64,000 nt of DNA from Winogradskyella litoriviva (GCF_013249065.1 NZ_JABRWQ010000001.1:847669-911668); one strand, 5' to 3'. Positions 17,588 to 28,552 are shown, numbered from the stretch's first letter. The notes: generated from the sequence alone by a model not told the origin. Program-made: numbers and translations.

Positions 17588-20431
17588 ATGATTAAGTCAA
17601 AATTCCTCTCGTTTACTTTTATATTAAGTTCATTGTTTTGCTTTGCGCAACAGCCAGCTACTTCAGCAGAAATAATTAAAGACGCTTTAGTGAAAAAGCA
17701 AAAAATGCAAGAAACATCTTTAGTGAAAAATGTACCTTTTCAAAATATTGGGCCAACAGTTATGAGTGGTCGTGTGGTAGATGTAGATGTAAATCCGGAT
17801 GAACCTTCAGAGTTTTACGTTGGTTATGCATCAGGAGGTGTTTGGCATACTACAAATAATGGCACAACGTTCACACCTATTTTAGACAGTTCAGATACTC
17901 AAAATGTAGGTGATATTGCCGTCGATTGGAAAAACAGGACCATTTGGGTTGGTACAGGCGAAAATAATAGCTCAAGGTCTAGTTATGCAGGTATTGGTAT
18001 TTTAAAATCAAATGATAATGGTAAAACATGGGAACATGTTGGTTTAGAAGACTCACATCATATAGGACGAATTCTTATTAATCCTAAAAATCCAGATGAA
18101 GTAGTTGTTGGTGTTACAGGTCATTTGTACTCTCCAAATGAAGAACGTGGGATTTACAAAACTACAAATGGTGGACAAACCTGGACTAAAACCTTGTTTG
18201 TTGATGCTATGAGTGGCATTATTGATGTGCAACACGCACCTAATAATTTCAAAATAATGTTCGCTTCTTCTTGGACAAGAGATAGAAAAGCTTGGAATTT
18301 TACTGGAAACGGAAATAATTCAGCAATTTATAAAAGTACAGATGCAGGCGATACTTGGACAAAAGTATCGACTAAAAAGAGCGGATTCCCAATAGGAGAA
18401 GGTGTTGGTAGAATAGGAATAGCCATGTACGACGAAAACACAATTTATGCCATACACGATAGTCAGTTTCATAGAAAAGCAAAGTCTAAAAAAAATAAAT
18501 CTTCAGGATTAACAAAAGAAGATTTTAAAACTATGAGTGTTGACGCTTTTATGAATCTTGAAGACAAAAAACTAAACGCCTATTTAAAAACAAATGGATT
18601 TCAAGAAAAATACAGAGCATCTAACGTAAAACAATTAGTAAGTAGCGGAACTGTAAAACCAATTGATTTAGCCAATTATTTAGAAGATGCAAATGCTTTA
18701 TTGTTTGATACACCAGTTATTGGTGCTGAGGTTTATAAAAGTACAGATGGTGGAAAAAATTGGAAAAAAACACACGACGATTATATAGATGGTTTATACT
18801 ATAGTTATGGTTATTATTTTGGTGAGATAAGAGTAGACCCTCAAGATAAAAATGGTATTTACATTATGGGAGTTCCTATTTTAAAATCTAAGGATGCTGG
18901 TACAACATTCACCTCTATTAGTGCTGAGAATGTACATGCAGACCATCAAGCACTTTGGGTAAATCCTAAAAAACAAGGACATCTAATAAATGGTAACGAT
19001 GGTGGACTAAACATGAGTTATGACGATGGCGAAAATTGGATTAAACTAAATTCGCCAAGTGTTGGACAATTTTATGCCATTAACGTAGATAATGAACAGC
19101 CTTATAATGTATATGGTGGACTACAAGATAATGGTGTTTGGTTTGGTGCAAATAATGCCGTAGAAGATAAAAGCTGGCATCAAAGTGGACAATATCCATG
19201 GGAAAGTATAATGGGAGGCGATGGTATGCAAATTCAAATTGATAGTAGAGATGCTAATATTGTGTATACAGGTTATCAGTTTGGAAATTATTATAGAATT
19301 AACCGTAAGACGGAAGAATTTAAATACATTCAACCCAAACACACTTTAGGTGAAACACCTTATCGCTTCAATTGGCAAACGCCAATATTATTGTCGTCTC
19401 ACAATCAAGATATTTTGTACTTAGGTGGAAATAAATTAATGCGTTCTATGAATAAAGGCGATGATTTTGAAACTATAAGTAACGATTTAACAAATGGAGG
19501 CAAAAAAGGAAATGTAGCTTACGGAACCATAACGTCTATTAGCGAAAGCCCATTTAAGTTTGGGTTAATATATACAGGAAGCGATGATGGTGTTGTAAGT
19601 GTAACCAAAAATGCTGGTGGAAGCTGGACAACAATTTCTAGCGCTTTACCAAAAGATTTATGGGTAAGTAGAGTAGTTGCATCTCAACATAAAAAAGAAC
19701 GCGTTTACGTAACATTAAATGGATATCGTTGGGACGATTTTAAAGTTTACATATATGTCAGTGAAGACTATGGACAAACATGGAAAGATATTAGTAGTAA
19801 TATCCCATCATCTCCAGTAAATGTTATGAGAGAAGACCCTTCAAAAGAAAACTTATTGTATTTAGGAACCGACAATGGTGCATATATGTCCTTTAATAAA
19901 GGAGAATCTTGGGAAGCATTTTCTAATGGATTACCCAATGTAGCTGTGCATGATATGGTTATTCAACCTGAAGCTAAAGATTTATTGATAGGCACACATG
20001 GTAGAAGTATTTATAAAACTAATATTGAAGCGCTTCAAACAATAAACACGGAGAACACTACTAATGACATTGCGTTCGTTAGCTTAAAACCTGTAAAACA
20101 CTCACAACGTTGGGGAAGCTCATGGAACTCATGGATTGATGCCTATGAACCCGAAATTACAATAAAGTTTTATAGTAATGTTTCAGGACCGAAAACCTTG
20201 AAAATCTTATCTGAAAAAGGTGTAGAATTGCATCGTATTTCTGTAGACGTAGAAAAAGGATTTAATTATGTGGACTATAATTTAGAAATTAACGAGAAAG
20301 GAAAAAAAGCTTTATTGAAAGAAGATTCTACTTTAAATTTTAAAGAAACAGGTAATAAAAAGCATTATTTACCTAAAGGTGATTATAAAATTGAAATTGA
20401 AAATGTTGTTACTAGCCTTGAAATTAAGTGA
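17588..20431 (+). CDS. Secreted Asp-box (BNR/sortilin-like) beta-propeller protein
   Basis: 947 residues with a signal peptide ending ...LFCFAQ. Repeated Asp-box motifs (S/T-x-D-x-G-x-T-W type: NDNGKTW, TNGGQTW, TDAGDTW, TDGGKNW, SEDYGQTW, NKGESW) indicate one or two multi-bladed propellers of the VPS10/glycosidase-like superfamily, abundant in marine Bacteroidota. The last 100 residues form a separate beta domain. No catalytic residues can be assigned, so glycosidase activity should not be assumed. It stands alone upstream of sdhC. Confidence 0.85.
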   Translation: MIKSKFLSFTFILSSLFCFAQQPATSAEIIKDALVKKQKMQETSLVKNVPFQNIGPTVMSGRVVDVDVNPDEPSEFYVGYASGGVWHTTNNGTTFTPILDSSDTQNVGDIAVDWKNRTIWVGTGENNSSRSSYAGIGILKSNDNGKTWEHVGLEDSHHIGRILINPKNPDEVVVGVTGHLYSPNEERGIYKTTNGGQTWTKTLFVDAMSGIIDVQHAPNNFKIMFASSWTRDRKAWNFTGNGNNSAIYKSTDAGDTWTKVSTKKSGFPIGEGVGRIGIAMYDENTIYAIHDSQFHRKAKSKKNKSSGLTKEDFKTMSVDAFMNLEDKKLNAYLKTNGFQEKYRASNVKQLVSSGTVKPIDLANYLEDANALLFDTPVIGAEVYKSTDGGKNWKKTHDDYIDGLYYSYGYYFGEIRVDPQDKNGIYIMGVPILKSKDAGTTFTSISAENVHADHQALWVNPKKQGHLINGNDGGLNMSYDDGENWIKLNSPSVGQFYAINVDNEQPYNVYGGLQDNGVWFGANNAVEDKSWHQSGQYPWESIMGGDGMQIQIDSRDANIVYTGYQFGNYYRINRKTEEFKYIQPKHTLGETPYRFNWQTPILLSSHNQDILYLGGNKLMRSMNKGDDFETISNDLTNGGKKGNVAYGTITSISESPFKFGLIYTGSDDGVVSVTKNAGGSWTTISSALPKDLWVSRVVASQHKKERVYVTLNGYRWDDFKVYIYVSEDYGQTWKDISSNIPSSPVNVMREDPSKENLLYLGTDNGAYMSFNKGESWEAFSNGLPNVAVHDMVIQPEAKDLLIGTHGRSIYKTNIEALQTINTENTTNDIAFVSLKPVKHSQRWGSSWNSWIDAYEPEITIKFYSNVSGPKTLKILSEKGVELHRISVDVEKGFNYVDYNLEINEKGKKALLKEDSTLNFKETGNKKHYLPKGDYKIEIENVVTSLEIK

Positions 20432-20484
20432 TTATTGCTCTAGATTAAAACCATTCTAAATAAATCAATTATCATGCAGCGTTG

Positions 20485-20515
20485 TTGGCAAAAAGTTTAT
20501 TGCGCTGTATCTTTG
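20485..20515 (+). promoter_or_regulatory. Promoter of the sdhCAB operon
   Basis: TTG at 20485-20487 and TATCTTTG at 20508-20515 with a spacer of 20 bases fit the Bacteroidota promoter, leaving a 27-base leader before sdhC. Confidence 0.6.
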
Positions 20516-20542
20516 TTAGACAAATAACTAACCACTATAATA

Positions 20543-21205
20543 ATGAGCGGAATTCTAAATTCGTCGATAGGAAGAAAGATAGCCATGGCGCTTTCAGCAT
20601 TATTCCTTATTTTTTTCTTAATAATTCATTTAGCAGTTAATATTACATCACTTTTTAGTGCAGACCTCTTTAATGAATTATCCCATTTTATGGGTACAAA
20701 TCCTCTAGTACAATTTGCATTACAGCCCGTTTTAGTTCTCGGTGTGATTTTTCATTTTATAATGGGTTTTGTTTTAGAAATAAAAAACAAAAAAGCTGTT
20801 GGTAATATTAGCTACAAAAGAAACAACGGAGCAGCAAATTCATCATGGATGAGTAGAAACATGATTTACAGTGGAATTGCAATTTTAGCATTTTTAATAT
20901 TGCACTTCATTGATTTTTGGGTTCCAGAAATGAATCACAAATATATTGAGGTCCTTCCTGAAGATCCAACACGATATTTTGGTGAATTGCAACACAAGTT
21001 TGTTCCAATTTGGAGGGTTGCTGCTTATGTAGTAGCTTTTATTTTCTTGTCATTACACTTAATGCACGGATTTACATCTTCTTTGCAATCTATGGGTGTT
21101 TCAGCAATTAGAAAAAAATTCTATAAAAATTTTGGTTTAGTATATTCAATTGTAATTCCTTTAGGTTTTATAATAATTGCATTATTTCATCATTTTAACC
21201 ATTAA
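20543..21205 (+). CDS. sdhC: Succinate dehydrogenase cytochrome b subunit (b558 type)
   Basis: Membrane anchor of complex II, 220 residues with five membrane helices, the single-subunit diheme type used by Bacteroidota (no SdhD). Conserved histidines lie in the helices (FLIIHLAVN, VIFHFIMGF, LILHFIDFW, LSLHLMHGF), fitting axial ligation of two b hemes. It is followed at 12 bases by sdhA, then sdhB, under one promoter. Confidence 0.93.
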   Translation: MSGILNSSIGRKIAMALSALFLIFFLIIHLAVNITSLFSADLFNELSHFMGTNPLVQFALQPVLVLGVIFHFIMGFVLEIKNKKAVGNISYKRNNGAANSSWMSRNMIYSGIAILAFLILHFIDFWVPEMNHKYIEVLPEDPTRYFGELQHKFVPIWRVAAYVVAFIFLSLHLMHGFTSSLQSMGVSAIRKKFYKNFGLVYSIVIPLGFIIIALFHHFNH

Positions 21206-21217
21206 TCTTAATACAAC

Positions 21218-23230
21218 ATGACTTTAGATTCAAAAGTACCAGAAGGTCCAATTAAAGATAAATGGACAAGTTATAAAGATAAAATCAATCTTGTAAATCC
21301 TGCCAACAAACGTCATATCGATGTTATAGTTGTTGGTACAGGTCTTGCAGGAGGTTCTGCAGCTGCAACGTTAGCAGAATTAGGATATAATGTAAAAGCA
21401 TTTGCTTACCAAGATTCACCTCGTAGAGCACACTCTATTGCAGCTCAAGGTGGTATCAATGCAGCAAAAAATTACCAAGGAGATGGTGATTCTACTTATA
21501 GATTGTTTTACGATACTGTAAAAGGTGGTGATTACCGTTCTCGTGAGGCTAACGTTTACCGTTTAGCTGAGGTGTCTTCTAACATTATTGATCAATGTGT
21601 AGCTCAAGGTGTTCCTTTTGCTAGAGATTATGGAGGATTGTTAGATAACCGTTCGTTTGGTGGTGTTTTAGTATCTAGAACATTCTACGCAAAGGGTCAA
21701 ACAGGACAACAATTATTATTAGGAGCTTATTCTGCAATGAATAGACAAATTGCTCGTGGTAAGATTGAAATGTTTAACCGTCACGAAATGCTAGATGTTG
21801 TTATTGTAGACGGCAAAGCAAGGGGTATAATTGCTCGTAATTTAATTACTGGTGAAATAGAAAGACATTCAGCACATGCTGTTGTTGTTGGTTCTGGTGG
21901 ATACGGAAATGTATATTTCTTATCAACAAACGCCATGGGTTCTAACGCAACTGCGTCTTGGAAAATACACAAAAAAGGAGCGTTTTTTGCTAATCCTTGT
22001 TATACACAAATTCACCCAACATGTATTCCTCGTTCAGGTGATTACCAATCTAAACTGACGTTAATGTCAGAATCATTGCGTAATGATGGACGTATTTGGG
22101 TACCAAAAAACATGGAAGATGTTTTGGCAATTAGAGAAGGTCGTAAAAAACCAACCGATTTGTCAGAAGACGAACGCGATTATTACTTAGAAAGAAGATA
22201 TCCTGCATTTGGTAACTTAGTGCCTCGTGATGTAGCATCTAGAGCAGCAAAAGAACGATGTGATGCTGGTTATGGTGTTAATCAGACTGGAGAGGCCGTT
22301 TATTTAGATTTTGCTTCAGCTTTTGAACGTTACGGAAAAGAGCAAGCTAAAATTCATAATATAAAAAACCCATCTAAAGAAAAAATCATTGAACTAGGAC
22401 AAGCAATTGTTGAGGCAAAGTATGGTAACTTATTCCAGATGTATGAGAAAATTGTAGATCAAAATCCATACGAAACGCCTATGATGATTTATCCTGCAGT
22501 ACATTACACTATGGGAGGCGTTTGGGTAGATTATAATTTAATGACTACAATTCCTGGTTGTTATTGTATTGGTGAAGCTAATTTCTCTGATCATGGTGCG
22601 AATAGACTTGGAGCTTCGGCTTTAATGCAAGGTTTGGCTGATGGTTATTTTGTGTTACCTTATACTATTGGTGATTATTTAGCTGATGATATTCGTACAG
22701 GAAAAATTCCAACAGACACTAAAGAATTTGATGAAGCAGAAAAAGAAGTCGTTGATAGAATTAACTTCTTTGTAAACAATAAAGGAACAAAATCTGTTGA
22801 CTATTTCCATAAGAAGTTAGGAAAAGTAATGTGGGACAAGGCTGGAATGTCTAGAAATGCTCAAGGTCTTACAGAAGCTATGGCAGAAATTAAAGCCATA
22901 AGAGAAGAATTTTGGAAAGATGTATCTGTTCCTGGTGAAGCAAATGAAATGAACCCAGAGCTTGAAAAAGCTGGTCGTGTTGCTGATTTCTTAGAGTTAG
23001 GTGAATTATTCGCAAAAGATGCATTAGTAAGAGCTGAATCTTGTGGTGGACACTTTAGAGAAGAATCAGCAGAATTAGATGGTCCTCAGAAAGGTGAAGC
23101 TAAGCGTAATGATAAAGACTTTGCTTTTGTCTCAGCATGGGAATATAAAGGAGAACCAGCCGATGCAGTTTTGCATAAAGAAGAATTAGAATTTAAAGAT
23201 ATAGAATTAAAACAACGTTCATACAAATAA
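21218..23230 (+). CDS. sdhA: Succinate dehydrogenase / fumarate reductase flavoprotein subunit
   Basis: Catalytic subunit of complex II, oxidising succinate to fumarate in the TCA cycle. 670 residues. The FAD-binding Rossmann motif is [19 protein letters not shown], the covalent-FAD histidine is in [15 protein letters not shown], and active-site segments HPTCIPRSG and [20 protein letters not shown] are present. The length fits the Bacteroidota/epsilon-proteobacterial type. Confidence 0.96.
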   Translation: MTLDSKVPEGPIKDKWTSYKDKINLVNPANKRHIDVIVVGTGLAGGSAAATLAELGYNVKAFAYQDSPRRAHSIAAQGGINAAKNYQGDGDSTYRLFYDTVKGGDYRSREANVYRLAEVSSNIIDQCVAQGVPFARDYGGLLDNRSFGGVLVSRTFYAKGQTGQQLLLGAYSAMNRQIARGKIEMFNRHEMLDVVIVDGKARGIIARNLITGEIERHSAHAVVVGSGGYGNVYFLSTNAMGSNATASWKIHKKGAFFANPCYTQIHPTCIPRSGDYQSKLTLMSESLRNDGRIWVPKNMEDVLAIREGRKKPTDLSEDERDYYLERRYPAFGNLVPRDVASRAAKERCDAGYGVNQTGEAVYLDFASAFERYGKEQAKIHNIKNPSKEKIIELGQAIVEAKYGNLFQMYEKIVDQNPYETPMMIYPAVHYTMGGVWVDYNLMTTIPGCYCIGEANFSDHGANRLGASALMQGLADGYFVLPYTIGDYLADDIRTGKIPTDTKEFDEAEKEVVDRINFFVNNKGTKSVDYFHKKLGKVMWDKAGMSRNAQGLTEAMAEIKAIREEFWKDVSVPGEANEMNPELEKAGRVADFLELGELFAKDALVRAESCGGHFREESAELDGPQKGEAKRNDKDFAFVSAWEYKGEPADAVLHKEELEFKDIELKQRSYK

Positions 23231-23237
23231 GAGAGTT

Positions 23238-23999
23238 ATGTCAGGAAAAGGAATGAATCTTACATTACAGATTTGGCGTCAAAAAGATGCAAACGATAAA
23301 GGCAAGATGGTCGATTATAAAGTGACTGATATTTCAGAACACATGTCTTTCTTAGAAATGATGGATGTTTTGAATGAACAATTGGTAAACTCAGGTGAAG
23401 AACCTGTTGCATTTGATCATGATTGTCGTGAAGGTATCTGTGGTATGTGTTCTATGTATATCAATGGTGAAGCACATGGACCAGATAGAGGTATTACTAC
23501 GTGTCAGTTACATATGCGTATGTTTAATGATGGTGATACTATTACTATAGAACCATTTAGGGCAGCAGCATTTCCGGTAATAAAAGATTTAGTTGTAGAT
23601 AGAATGGCGTTTGAGCGTATTCAACAAGCAGGTGGATTTATTTCTGTAAACACCTCAGGAAATACACAAGATGCTAATTCTCTTCCAATCTCTAAACATG
23701 CAGCAGATGAAGCTATGGATGCGGCTACTTGTATTGGTTGCGGAGCTTGTGTAGCAACTTGTAAAAATTCTTCTGCAATGTTATTTGTTGGTGCTAAAGT
23801 ATCGCAATATGCATTATTACCTCAAGGACAAGTTGAAGCTGCAGATCGAGTAAAAAATATGGTAGCACAAATGGACCTAGAAGGTTTTGGTAACTGTACT
23901 AATACTGGAGCTTGCGAAATTGAATGTCCAAAAGGTATTTCATTAGATAATATAGCACGTATGAATCGTGAATTTATGGCAGCGAATATTAAAGGTTAA
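23238..23999 (+). CDS. sdhB: Succinate dehydrogenase iron-sulfur subunit
   Basis: Electron-transfer subunit of complex II, 253 residues. Cluster ligands are visible: [2Fe-2S] CREGICGMC plus a later Cys (TTCQLH), and the ferredoxin-like C-terminal domain with [11 protein letters not shown] and [12 protein letters not shown] for the [4Fe-4S] and [3Fe-4S] clusters. It starts 7 bases after sdhA; a strong terminator follows. Confidence 0.96.
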   Translation: MSGKGMNLTLQIWRQKDANDKGKMVDYKVTDISEHMSFLEMMDVLNEQLVNSGEEPVAFDHDCREGICGMCSMYINGEAHGPDRGITTCQLHMRMFNDGDTITIEPFRAAAFPVIKDLVVDRMAFERIQQAGGFISVNTSGNTQDANSLPISKHAADEAMDAATCIGCGACVATCKNSSAMLFVGAKVSQYALLPQGQVEAADRVKNMVAQMDLEGFGNCTNTGACEIECPKGISLDNIARMNREFMAANIKG

Positions 24000-24032
24000 T
24001 ATCATTCTAAGCAACAGCGAAGAATAACATAT

Positions 24033-24080
24033 AAAAGTAAAAATCCCAAGGTAAAATCTTATCTTGGGATTTTTACTTTT
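24033..24080 (+). terminator. Terminator of the sdhCAB operon
   Basis: An 18-base stem (AAAAGTAAAAATCCCAAG and its exact reverse complement) with a 12-base loop and T-rich 3' side. Confidence 0.85.
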
Positions 24081-24107
24081 CTTATATTTCCATTTTAAAT
24101 ATGCATT

Positions 24108-25880
24108 ATGCAAAACCCAAATACATTTTATAAAGAGCAATTAGAAATCAATGAAATTGAATCTAAGCGTATCTTCAAACAACTTAGTTTATATAGTGTA
24201 TTGCGCCTTTCAATTTTTGTACTTTCAGCGATAGGTGTCTATTTTACGTTTCAGAATTGGCAATTAGCATTAGGAATTGGTGTTGTTGGTATGGCAAGTT
24301 TTCTTTTTTTGCTTTCTAGATATACAGATTTAAAAGCCAAAAGAAATCTTCATAAACGACTTATTGAAATTAATAAAGATGAATTAAAGATTGCAAATGG
24401 CGATTTTTATGACAGGCTAGATGGCGAAGAATTTCAAGACCCAAAGCATTTTTTTAGTTTAGATATTGATTTGTTTGGAAAAGGGTCTTTCTTTCAATTT
24501 ATAAACAGAACAGCAATACAAGAAGGTACTAAAAAGTTAACAGATAACTTACTTTCTAATAATATTACAAATATTGAAGCTAGGCAACAAGCTATAAAAG
24601 AATTAGCCTCATTACCTCTATGGCGACAAAATTATGCAGCTGTTGCTCAAGGTGTAGAAATAGAGCATTCCGCTAAATCTATTATCACTTGGTTAAAAGA
24701 TTATAATCCCTTTTTAGGAAAAACACAGTATTGGCTGACTATTGGTTTTAGTATCGCTTCTTTGGTACTTATAGGCCTTGGAATTGCCGAAATAATTCCT
24801 GTTTCAATTGCTGGTTATTGGCTGCTATTAGGTTTAGGAATTACAGGTGTATATTTAAAGAAAATAAACATATTAGCACAATATACAGGGAGAGCAAAAG
24901 ATACATTTAGGCAATATGCATTATTACTTCATGCTATTGAAACTACTGAATTTAAATCTGAATTATTACAGGCAAAACAAAAACGTATTCAGTCTGAGGG
25001 TTTAAAAGCATCAGAAATATTTTCAAAATTTTCCAAAAAACTAGATGCTTTAGATAATAGAAACAACTTAATCTCTGCAATTTTTGGTAATGGCTATTTT
25101 CTAGTTGATATCAGAAACAGCTATAATGTTGAGAACTGGATTGAACAATATGGTAGTAAAGTAGAGGATTGGTTTGAAGTCGTTACCTTTTTTGATGCCT
25201 TTAATAGTTTTGGAAATTATGCATTTAATCATCAAGATTTTACATATCCGATTTTAACAGAAGAACCTGTTACAATTTTAGCAGAAGGTTTGGGTCATCC
25301 GCTTTTAAATGCTGAAAAACGTGTAGTTAGTGATTTAAAACTTCAAGAAGAGCAATTCTTTATTGTAACAGGTGCAAACATGGCTGGGAAAAGTACATTT
25401 TTAAGAACAGTGGCTCTTCATATTGTAATGGCTAATGTTGGATTGCCTATTTGCGCTAAACAAAGTAAATACAAGCCTATAAAACTTATTACAAGTATGC
25501 GAACCACAGATTCGTTAACAGATGATAGTTCGTATTTCTTTAGTGAGCTTACACGCTTAAAATTTGTAGTAGATACTATTGAAAATGATAAGAACTATTT
25601 TGTAATACTAGATGAAATATTAAAGGGAACCAATAGTACAGATAAAGCCATAGGCTCAAGAAAATTTGTTGAAAAGCTGGTAAAACAAAATGCCACAGGC
25701 ATCATTGCTACGCACGATTTAAGTCTAACAGAAATTGAAACCGAACTTGAAGCCGTAAAGAACTATTATTTTGATGCAGAAATTATAAACGACGAACTCT
25801 TTTTTGATTATAAACTAAAACAAGGGGTTTGCCAAAACATGAATGCTAGTTTTTTATTGAAGAAGATGGAGATTGTATGA
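24108..25880 (+). CDS. Membrane-anchored MutS-like ATPase
   Basis: 590 residues. Two pairs of membrane helices (about residues 33-72 and 208-250) precede a MutS domain III/V region: Walker A GANMAGKST (422-430), Walker B YFVILDEILKGTNS, then ATHDLSLTEIE. The N-terminal mismatch-recognition domains of true MutS are absent and there is no Smr domain, so this is the uncharacterised membrane MutS-like group found widely in Bacteroidota. A mismatch-repair role should not be assumed. It lies between two hairpin terminators, so is monocistronic. Confidence 0.85.
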   Translation: MQNPNTFYKEQLEINEIESKRIFKQLSLYSVLRLSIFVLSAIGVYFTFQNWQLALGIGVVGMASFLFLLSRYTDLKAKRNLHKRLIEINKDELKIANGDFYDRLDGEEFQDPKHFFSLDIDLFGKGSFFQFINRTAIQEGTKKLTDNLLSNNITNIEARQQAIKELASLPLWRQNYAAVAQGVEIEHSAKSIITWLKDYNPFLGKTQYWLTIGFSIASLVLIGLGIAEIIPVSIAGYWLLLGLGITGVYLKKINILAQYTGRAKDTFRQYALLLHAIETTEFKSELLQAKQKRIQSEGLKASEIFSKFSKKLDALDNRNNLISAIFGNGYFLVDIRNSYNVENWIEQYGSKVEDWFEVVTFFDAFNSFGNYAFNHQDFTYPILTEEPVTILAEGLGHPLLNAEKRVVSDLKLQEEQFFIVTGANMAGKSTFLRTVALHIVMANVGLPICAKQSKYKPIKLITSMRTTDSLTDDSSYFFSELTRLKFVVDTIENDKNYFVILDEILKGTNSTDKAIGSRKFVEKLVKQNATGIIATHDLSLTEIETELEAVKNYYFDAEIINDELFFDYKLKQGVCQNMNASFLLKKMEIV

Positions 25881-25923
25881 TGATATCTTGATTACCTGAC
25901 AGGTCTGTTTTAAGGAATCAAAT

Positions 25924-25957
25924 AAAAAACCCTCTCTATAAATAGAAAGGGTTTTTT
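25924..25957. terminator. Bidirectional terminator between mutS-like gene and rpmA
   Basis: AAAAAACCCT pairs with AGGGTTTTTT around a small AT loop, with A/T runs on both sides. Confidence 0.75.
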
Positions 25958-25978
25958 AATGTTTTAAGAAAAGGATTC

Positions 25979-26239
25979 TTAAGCCTCAAAAGGCTCTATA
26001 GAAACGTAAGACTTGTTGTCTTTTTTCTTAGTAAATTTTACTAGACCATCAACTTTAGCGTGTAAAGTATGATCTTTTCCTTGGTAAACGTTTTCACCAG
26101 GATGGTGCGTGTTACCACGTTGTCTTATGATAATGTTTCCAGCAATAGCAGCTTGTCCACCAAAAATCTTAACGCCTAAACGTTTCGATTCTGATTCTCT
26201 ACCATTCTTCGAACTACCAACTCCTTTTTTATGAGCCAT
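25979..26239 (-). CDS. rpmA: 50S ribosomal protein L27
   Basis: 86 residues, beginning [22 protein letters not shown] with the typical [16 protein letters not shown] core. The N-terminal tail reaches the peptidyl transferase centre; it lacks the cleavable pre-sequence seen in Firmicutes. It follows rplU by 42 bases in the conserved L21-L27 pair. Confidence 0.97.
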   Translation of the reverse strand: MAHKKGVGSSKNGRESESKRLGVKIFGGQAAIAGNIIIRQRGNTHHPGENVYQGKDHTLHAKVDGLVKFTKKKDNKSYVSIEPFEA

Positions 26240-26281
26240 GATCTTAAGGTTTTATATTGTTATACTTAAGTGATTTAGCAA

Positions 26282-26935
26282 TTATGCTTTACCACCATCT
26301 AATTCGTCTTGCCATTTTTTAAGCTCGTCCCACTTACCATCAGCAGCTAATTGTGCTTGTGCTGGCCAAGTATCCGTAACATGGTTACCACGAACTCCTG
26401 CAATGATTTCAGAAATTGCTTCTGGTGTAGCTTTAGCTAAATCAGAAAAAGTAGCGATACCAGCTTCTACTAACGTAGATGCAATTTTTGGTCCAATACC
26501 TTCAACTTTCTTTAAATCATCAGCTTTGCCTGTAGCTTTTTTAGCTTTTGGTGCAGCAGCTTTCGCTTCTACTTTAGGTTCAGCTTTCTTAGTTTCTTTT
26601 TTAGGAGCTGCTTTTTTAGCTCCAGAAGCAGTAATACCTTCAATTACGATTTCAGTTAAAGATTGTCTGTGTCCGTTTTTTACACGGTAACCTTTACGTC
26701 TTTTCTTTTTAAAGACTATTACTTTATCACCTTTAAGGTGCTTTAAGACTTTAGCACTTACTTGTGCTCCGTCTATAGCTGGGGCGCCTACAGTTACATT
26801 GTTACCATCGCCAATTAAAAGAACGTTATCGAAATCTACTTTCTTACCTTCTTCAGTTGCTAAACGGTGAACAAAAACTTTTTGGTCTTTTGCAACTTTA
26901 AATTGCTGCCCTGCTATCTCTACAATTGCGTACAT
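26282..26935 (-). CDS. rplU: 50S ribosomal protein L21 with C-terminal helix-hairpin-helix extension
   Basis: 217 residues, about twice the usual length. Residues 1-103 are canonical L21 (MYAIVEIAGQQFKV, KKRRKGYRVKNGHRQ). An Ala/Lys-rich linker (about 104-137) leads to a helix-hairpin-helix domain (LKKVEGIGPKIASTLVEAGI) and a Trp-containing tail. The same HhH unit occurs as stand-alone or fused domains in Flavobacteriia; a nucleic-acid-binding role is plausible. A perfect promoter lies upstream (26997-27027). Confidence 0.95.
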   Translation of the reverse strand: MYAIVEIAGQQFKVAKDQKVFVHRLATEEGKKVDFDNVLLIGDGNNVTVGAPAIDGAQVSAKVLKHLKGDKVIVFKKKRRKGYRVKNGHRQSLTEIVIEGITASGAKKAAPKKETKKAEPKVEAKAAAPKAKKATGKADDLKKVEGIGPKIASTLVEAGIATFSDLAKATPEAISEIIAGVRGNHVTDTWPAQAQLAADGKWDELKKWQDELDGGKA

Positions 26936-26996
26936 AGCGTAACGTTTTTATTAATTTGTTTATATCAAAATTTACTTTCTTCTCAGAAAGCGGATG

Positions 26997-27027
26997 CAAA
27001 TATACTCCTATATTCTTAAAATACAAA
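26997..27027 (-). promoter_or_regulatory. Promoter of rplU-rpmA
   Basis: On the minus strand: TTTG (27027-27024), 19 bases, TATATTTG (27004-26997), an exact Bacteroidota consensus, with about a 60-base leader before the ATG. The stretch from here to 27151 shows nothing else. Confidence 0.8.
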
Positions 27028-27151
27028 CGTTTTAAGGGTTTTAGAAGCTTTTTTACTCTTAAAAATGAAAAGTAAATAGTTATAAAAGACATTATAATTG
27101 TAATATAAGGTGTTTTACCATTAAAATTCCATTAAAGAGATAATCATTGTT

Positions 27152-27159
27152 TATTTTTG
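27152..27159 (+). promoter_or_regulatory. -7 element of the M16 peptidase operon
   Basis: TATTTTTG fits TAnnTTTG, 73 bases before the ATG at 27233; no clear -33 element. Confidence 0.45.
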
Positions 27160-27232
27160 TAAGGCTAGGTGTAACAATAGACATTTAGTAAAGACTAACA
27201 CTTAAAACATTTTAATTTTAAACAAGACTACA

Positions 27233-28552
27233 ATGAAAAACTATTTAATGGCTTTGGCTTCTTTGTTGTTTATTAGCCAATTGGCTATAGCGCAAAAGGT
27301 TGAATTTGAAGAATTTGATTTAGACAATGGGCTGCATGTTATTATGCACAAAGATAACACAGCACCAGTTGTAATTACATCCGTAATGTATGATGTTGGT
27401 GGAAAAGATGGCGATAGACAAAGAACAGGTTTTGCTCACTTTTTTGAACACCTTTTATTTGAGGGCTCTGAAAACATTGGTCGTGGAGAATTTATGAAAA
27501 TTATTCCTGCTAATGGAGGAACTTTTAATGCTAATACTTCTCAAGATAGAACTTATTATTACGAAATATTTCCATCTAACAAATTAGAATTGGGATTATG
27601 GTTAGAGTCTGAGCGTATGTTACATCCTGTAATAGACCAAATAGGTGTAGATACACAAAATGAAGTAGTAAAAGAAGAGAAACGTCAGTCTTATGATAAT
27701 AGACCTTATGGAGGACTTTTAAAGACTATTGGTGAAAATCTTTTTGACGCACATCCTTACAAAGATCAAAATATTGGATTAATGGAGCACCTAGACGCTG
27801 CAACATTAGAAGAGTTTAATGCCTTTTTTCATAAATATTATGTACCTAATAATGCAGTTTTAGTTGTAGCAGGTGATATTGATTATGCTAAAACCAAATC
27901 TATGGTAACTGATTATTTTAGTGCTGTTAAGAAAGGTCCAGATGTGGTGAGAGATTTTCCTATGGAAACACCAATTACTGAAACTAAAAAAGCTGTTGAA
28001 TACGATAAAAACATTCAAATTCCTGCAATTATTGCAGCATATAGATTACCAGGTCAGTCTACTAGAGAAGCGTATGTATTAGATATGATTTCGAGTTATT
28101 TAAGCGGAGGAAAAAGTTCGGTACTTTATAAAAAATTAATCGATGAGAAAAAGGAAGCATTAACAGTGCAGGCTGTAAACTTAGGACAAGTAGATTATAA
28201 CATATTTGCATTATTTGCCTTGCCATTAGGAGATGTGAGTTTAGAAACGTTGTTAGCAGACATGGATGAAGAAATCCTTAAAATGCAAAATGAATTAATA
28301 AGCGAACGTGATTACGAAAAGCTGTTAAATCAATTTGAAAATGATTTCGTTAATTCTAATTCTAGTGTAGCTGGTATAGCAAGTTCTTTAGCAACATATT
28401 ATTTATTGTATGGTGATGTTAATATTATAAATAATCAATTAGATGTTTATAGATCGATAACACGAGAAGAAATTCAATCAGTGGCTAAAAAATATTTGAG
28501 TCCTAATCAAAGAGTAGAAATTCAATATCTACCAAAAACAGAAGATCAATAA
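27233..28552 (+). CDS. M16 family zinc peptidase, catalytic subunit
   Basis: 439 residues with a signal peptide (cleavage near QLAIAQ). The inverted zinc motif is H69-F-F-E-H73 with a downstream glutamate ligand in NEVVKEEKRQ; the usual R/Y substrate-binding motif is weak in the C-terminal half. Together with the next gene, which lacks the zinc motif, it forms the common Bacteroidota pair in which catalytic and binding subunits make one periplasmic or envelope peptidase. The downstream gene starts 19 bases after the stop. Confidence 0.9.
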   Translation: MKNYLMALASLLFISQLAIAQKVEFEEFDLDNGLHVIMHKDNTAPVVITSVMYDVGGKDGDRQRTGFAHFFEHLLFEGSENIGRGEFMKIIPANGGTFNANTSQDRTYYYEIFPSNKLELGLWLESERMLHPVIDQIGVDTQNEVVKEEKRQSYDNRPYGGLLKTIGENLFDAHPYKDQNIGLMEHLDAATLEEFNAFFHKYYVPNNAVLVVAGDIDYAKTKSMVTDYFSAVKKGPDVVRDFPMETPITETKKAVEYDKNIQIPAIIAAYRLPGQSTREAYVLDMISSYLSGGKSSVLYKKLIDEKKEALTVQAVNLGQVDYNIFALFALPLGDVSLETLLADMDEEILKMQNELISERDYEKLLNQFENDFVNSNSSVAGIASSLATYYLLYGDVNIINNQLDVYRSITREEIQSVAKKYLSPNQRVEIQYLPKTEDQ

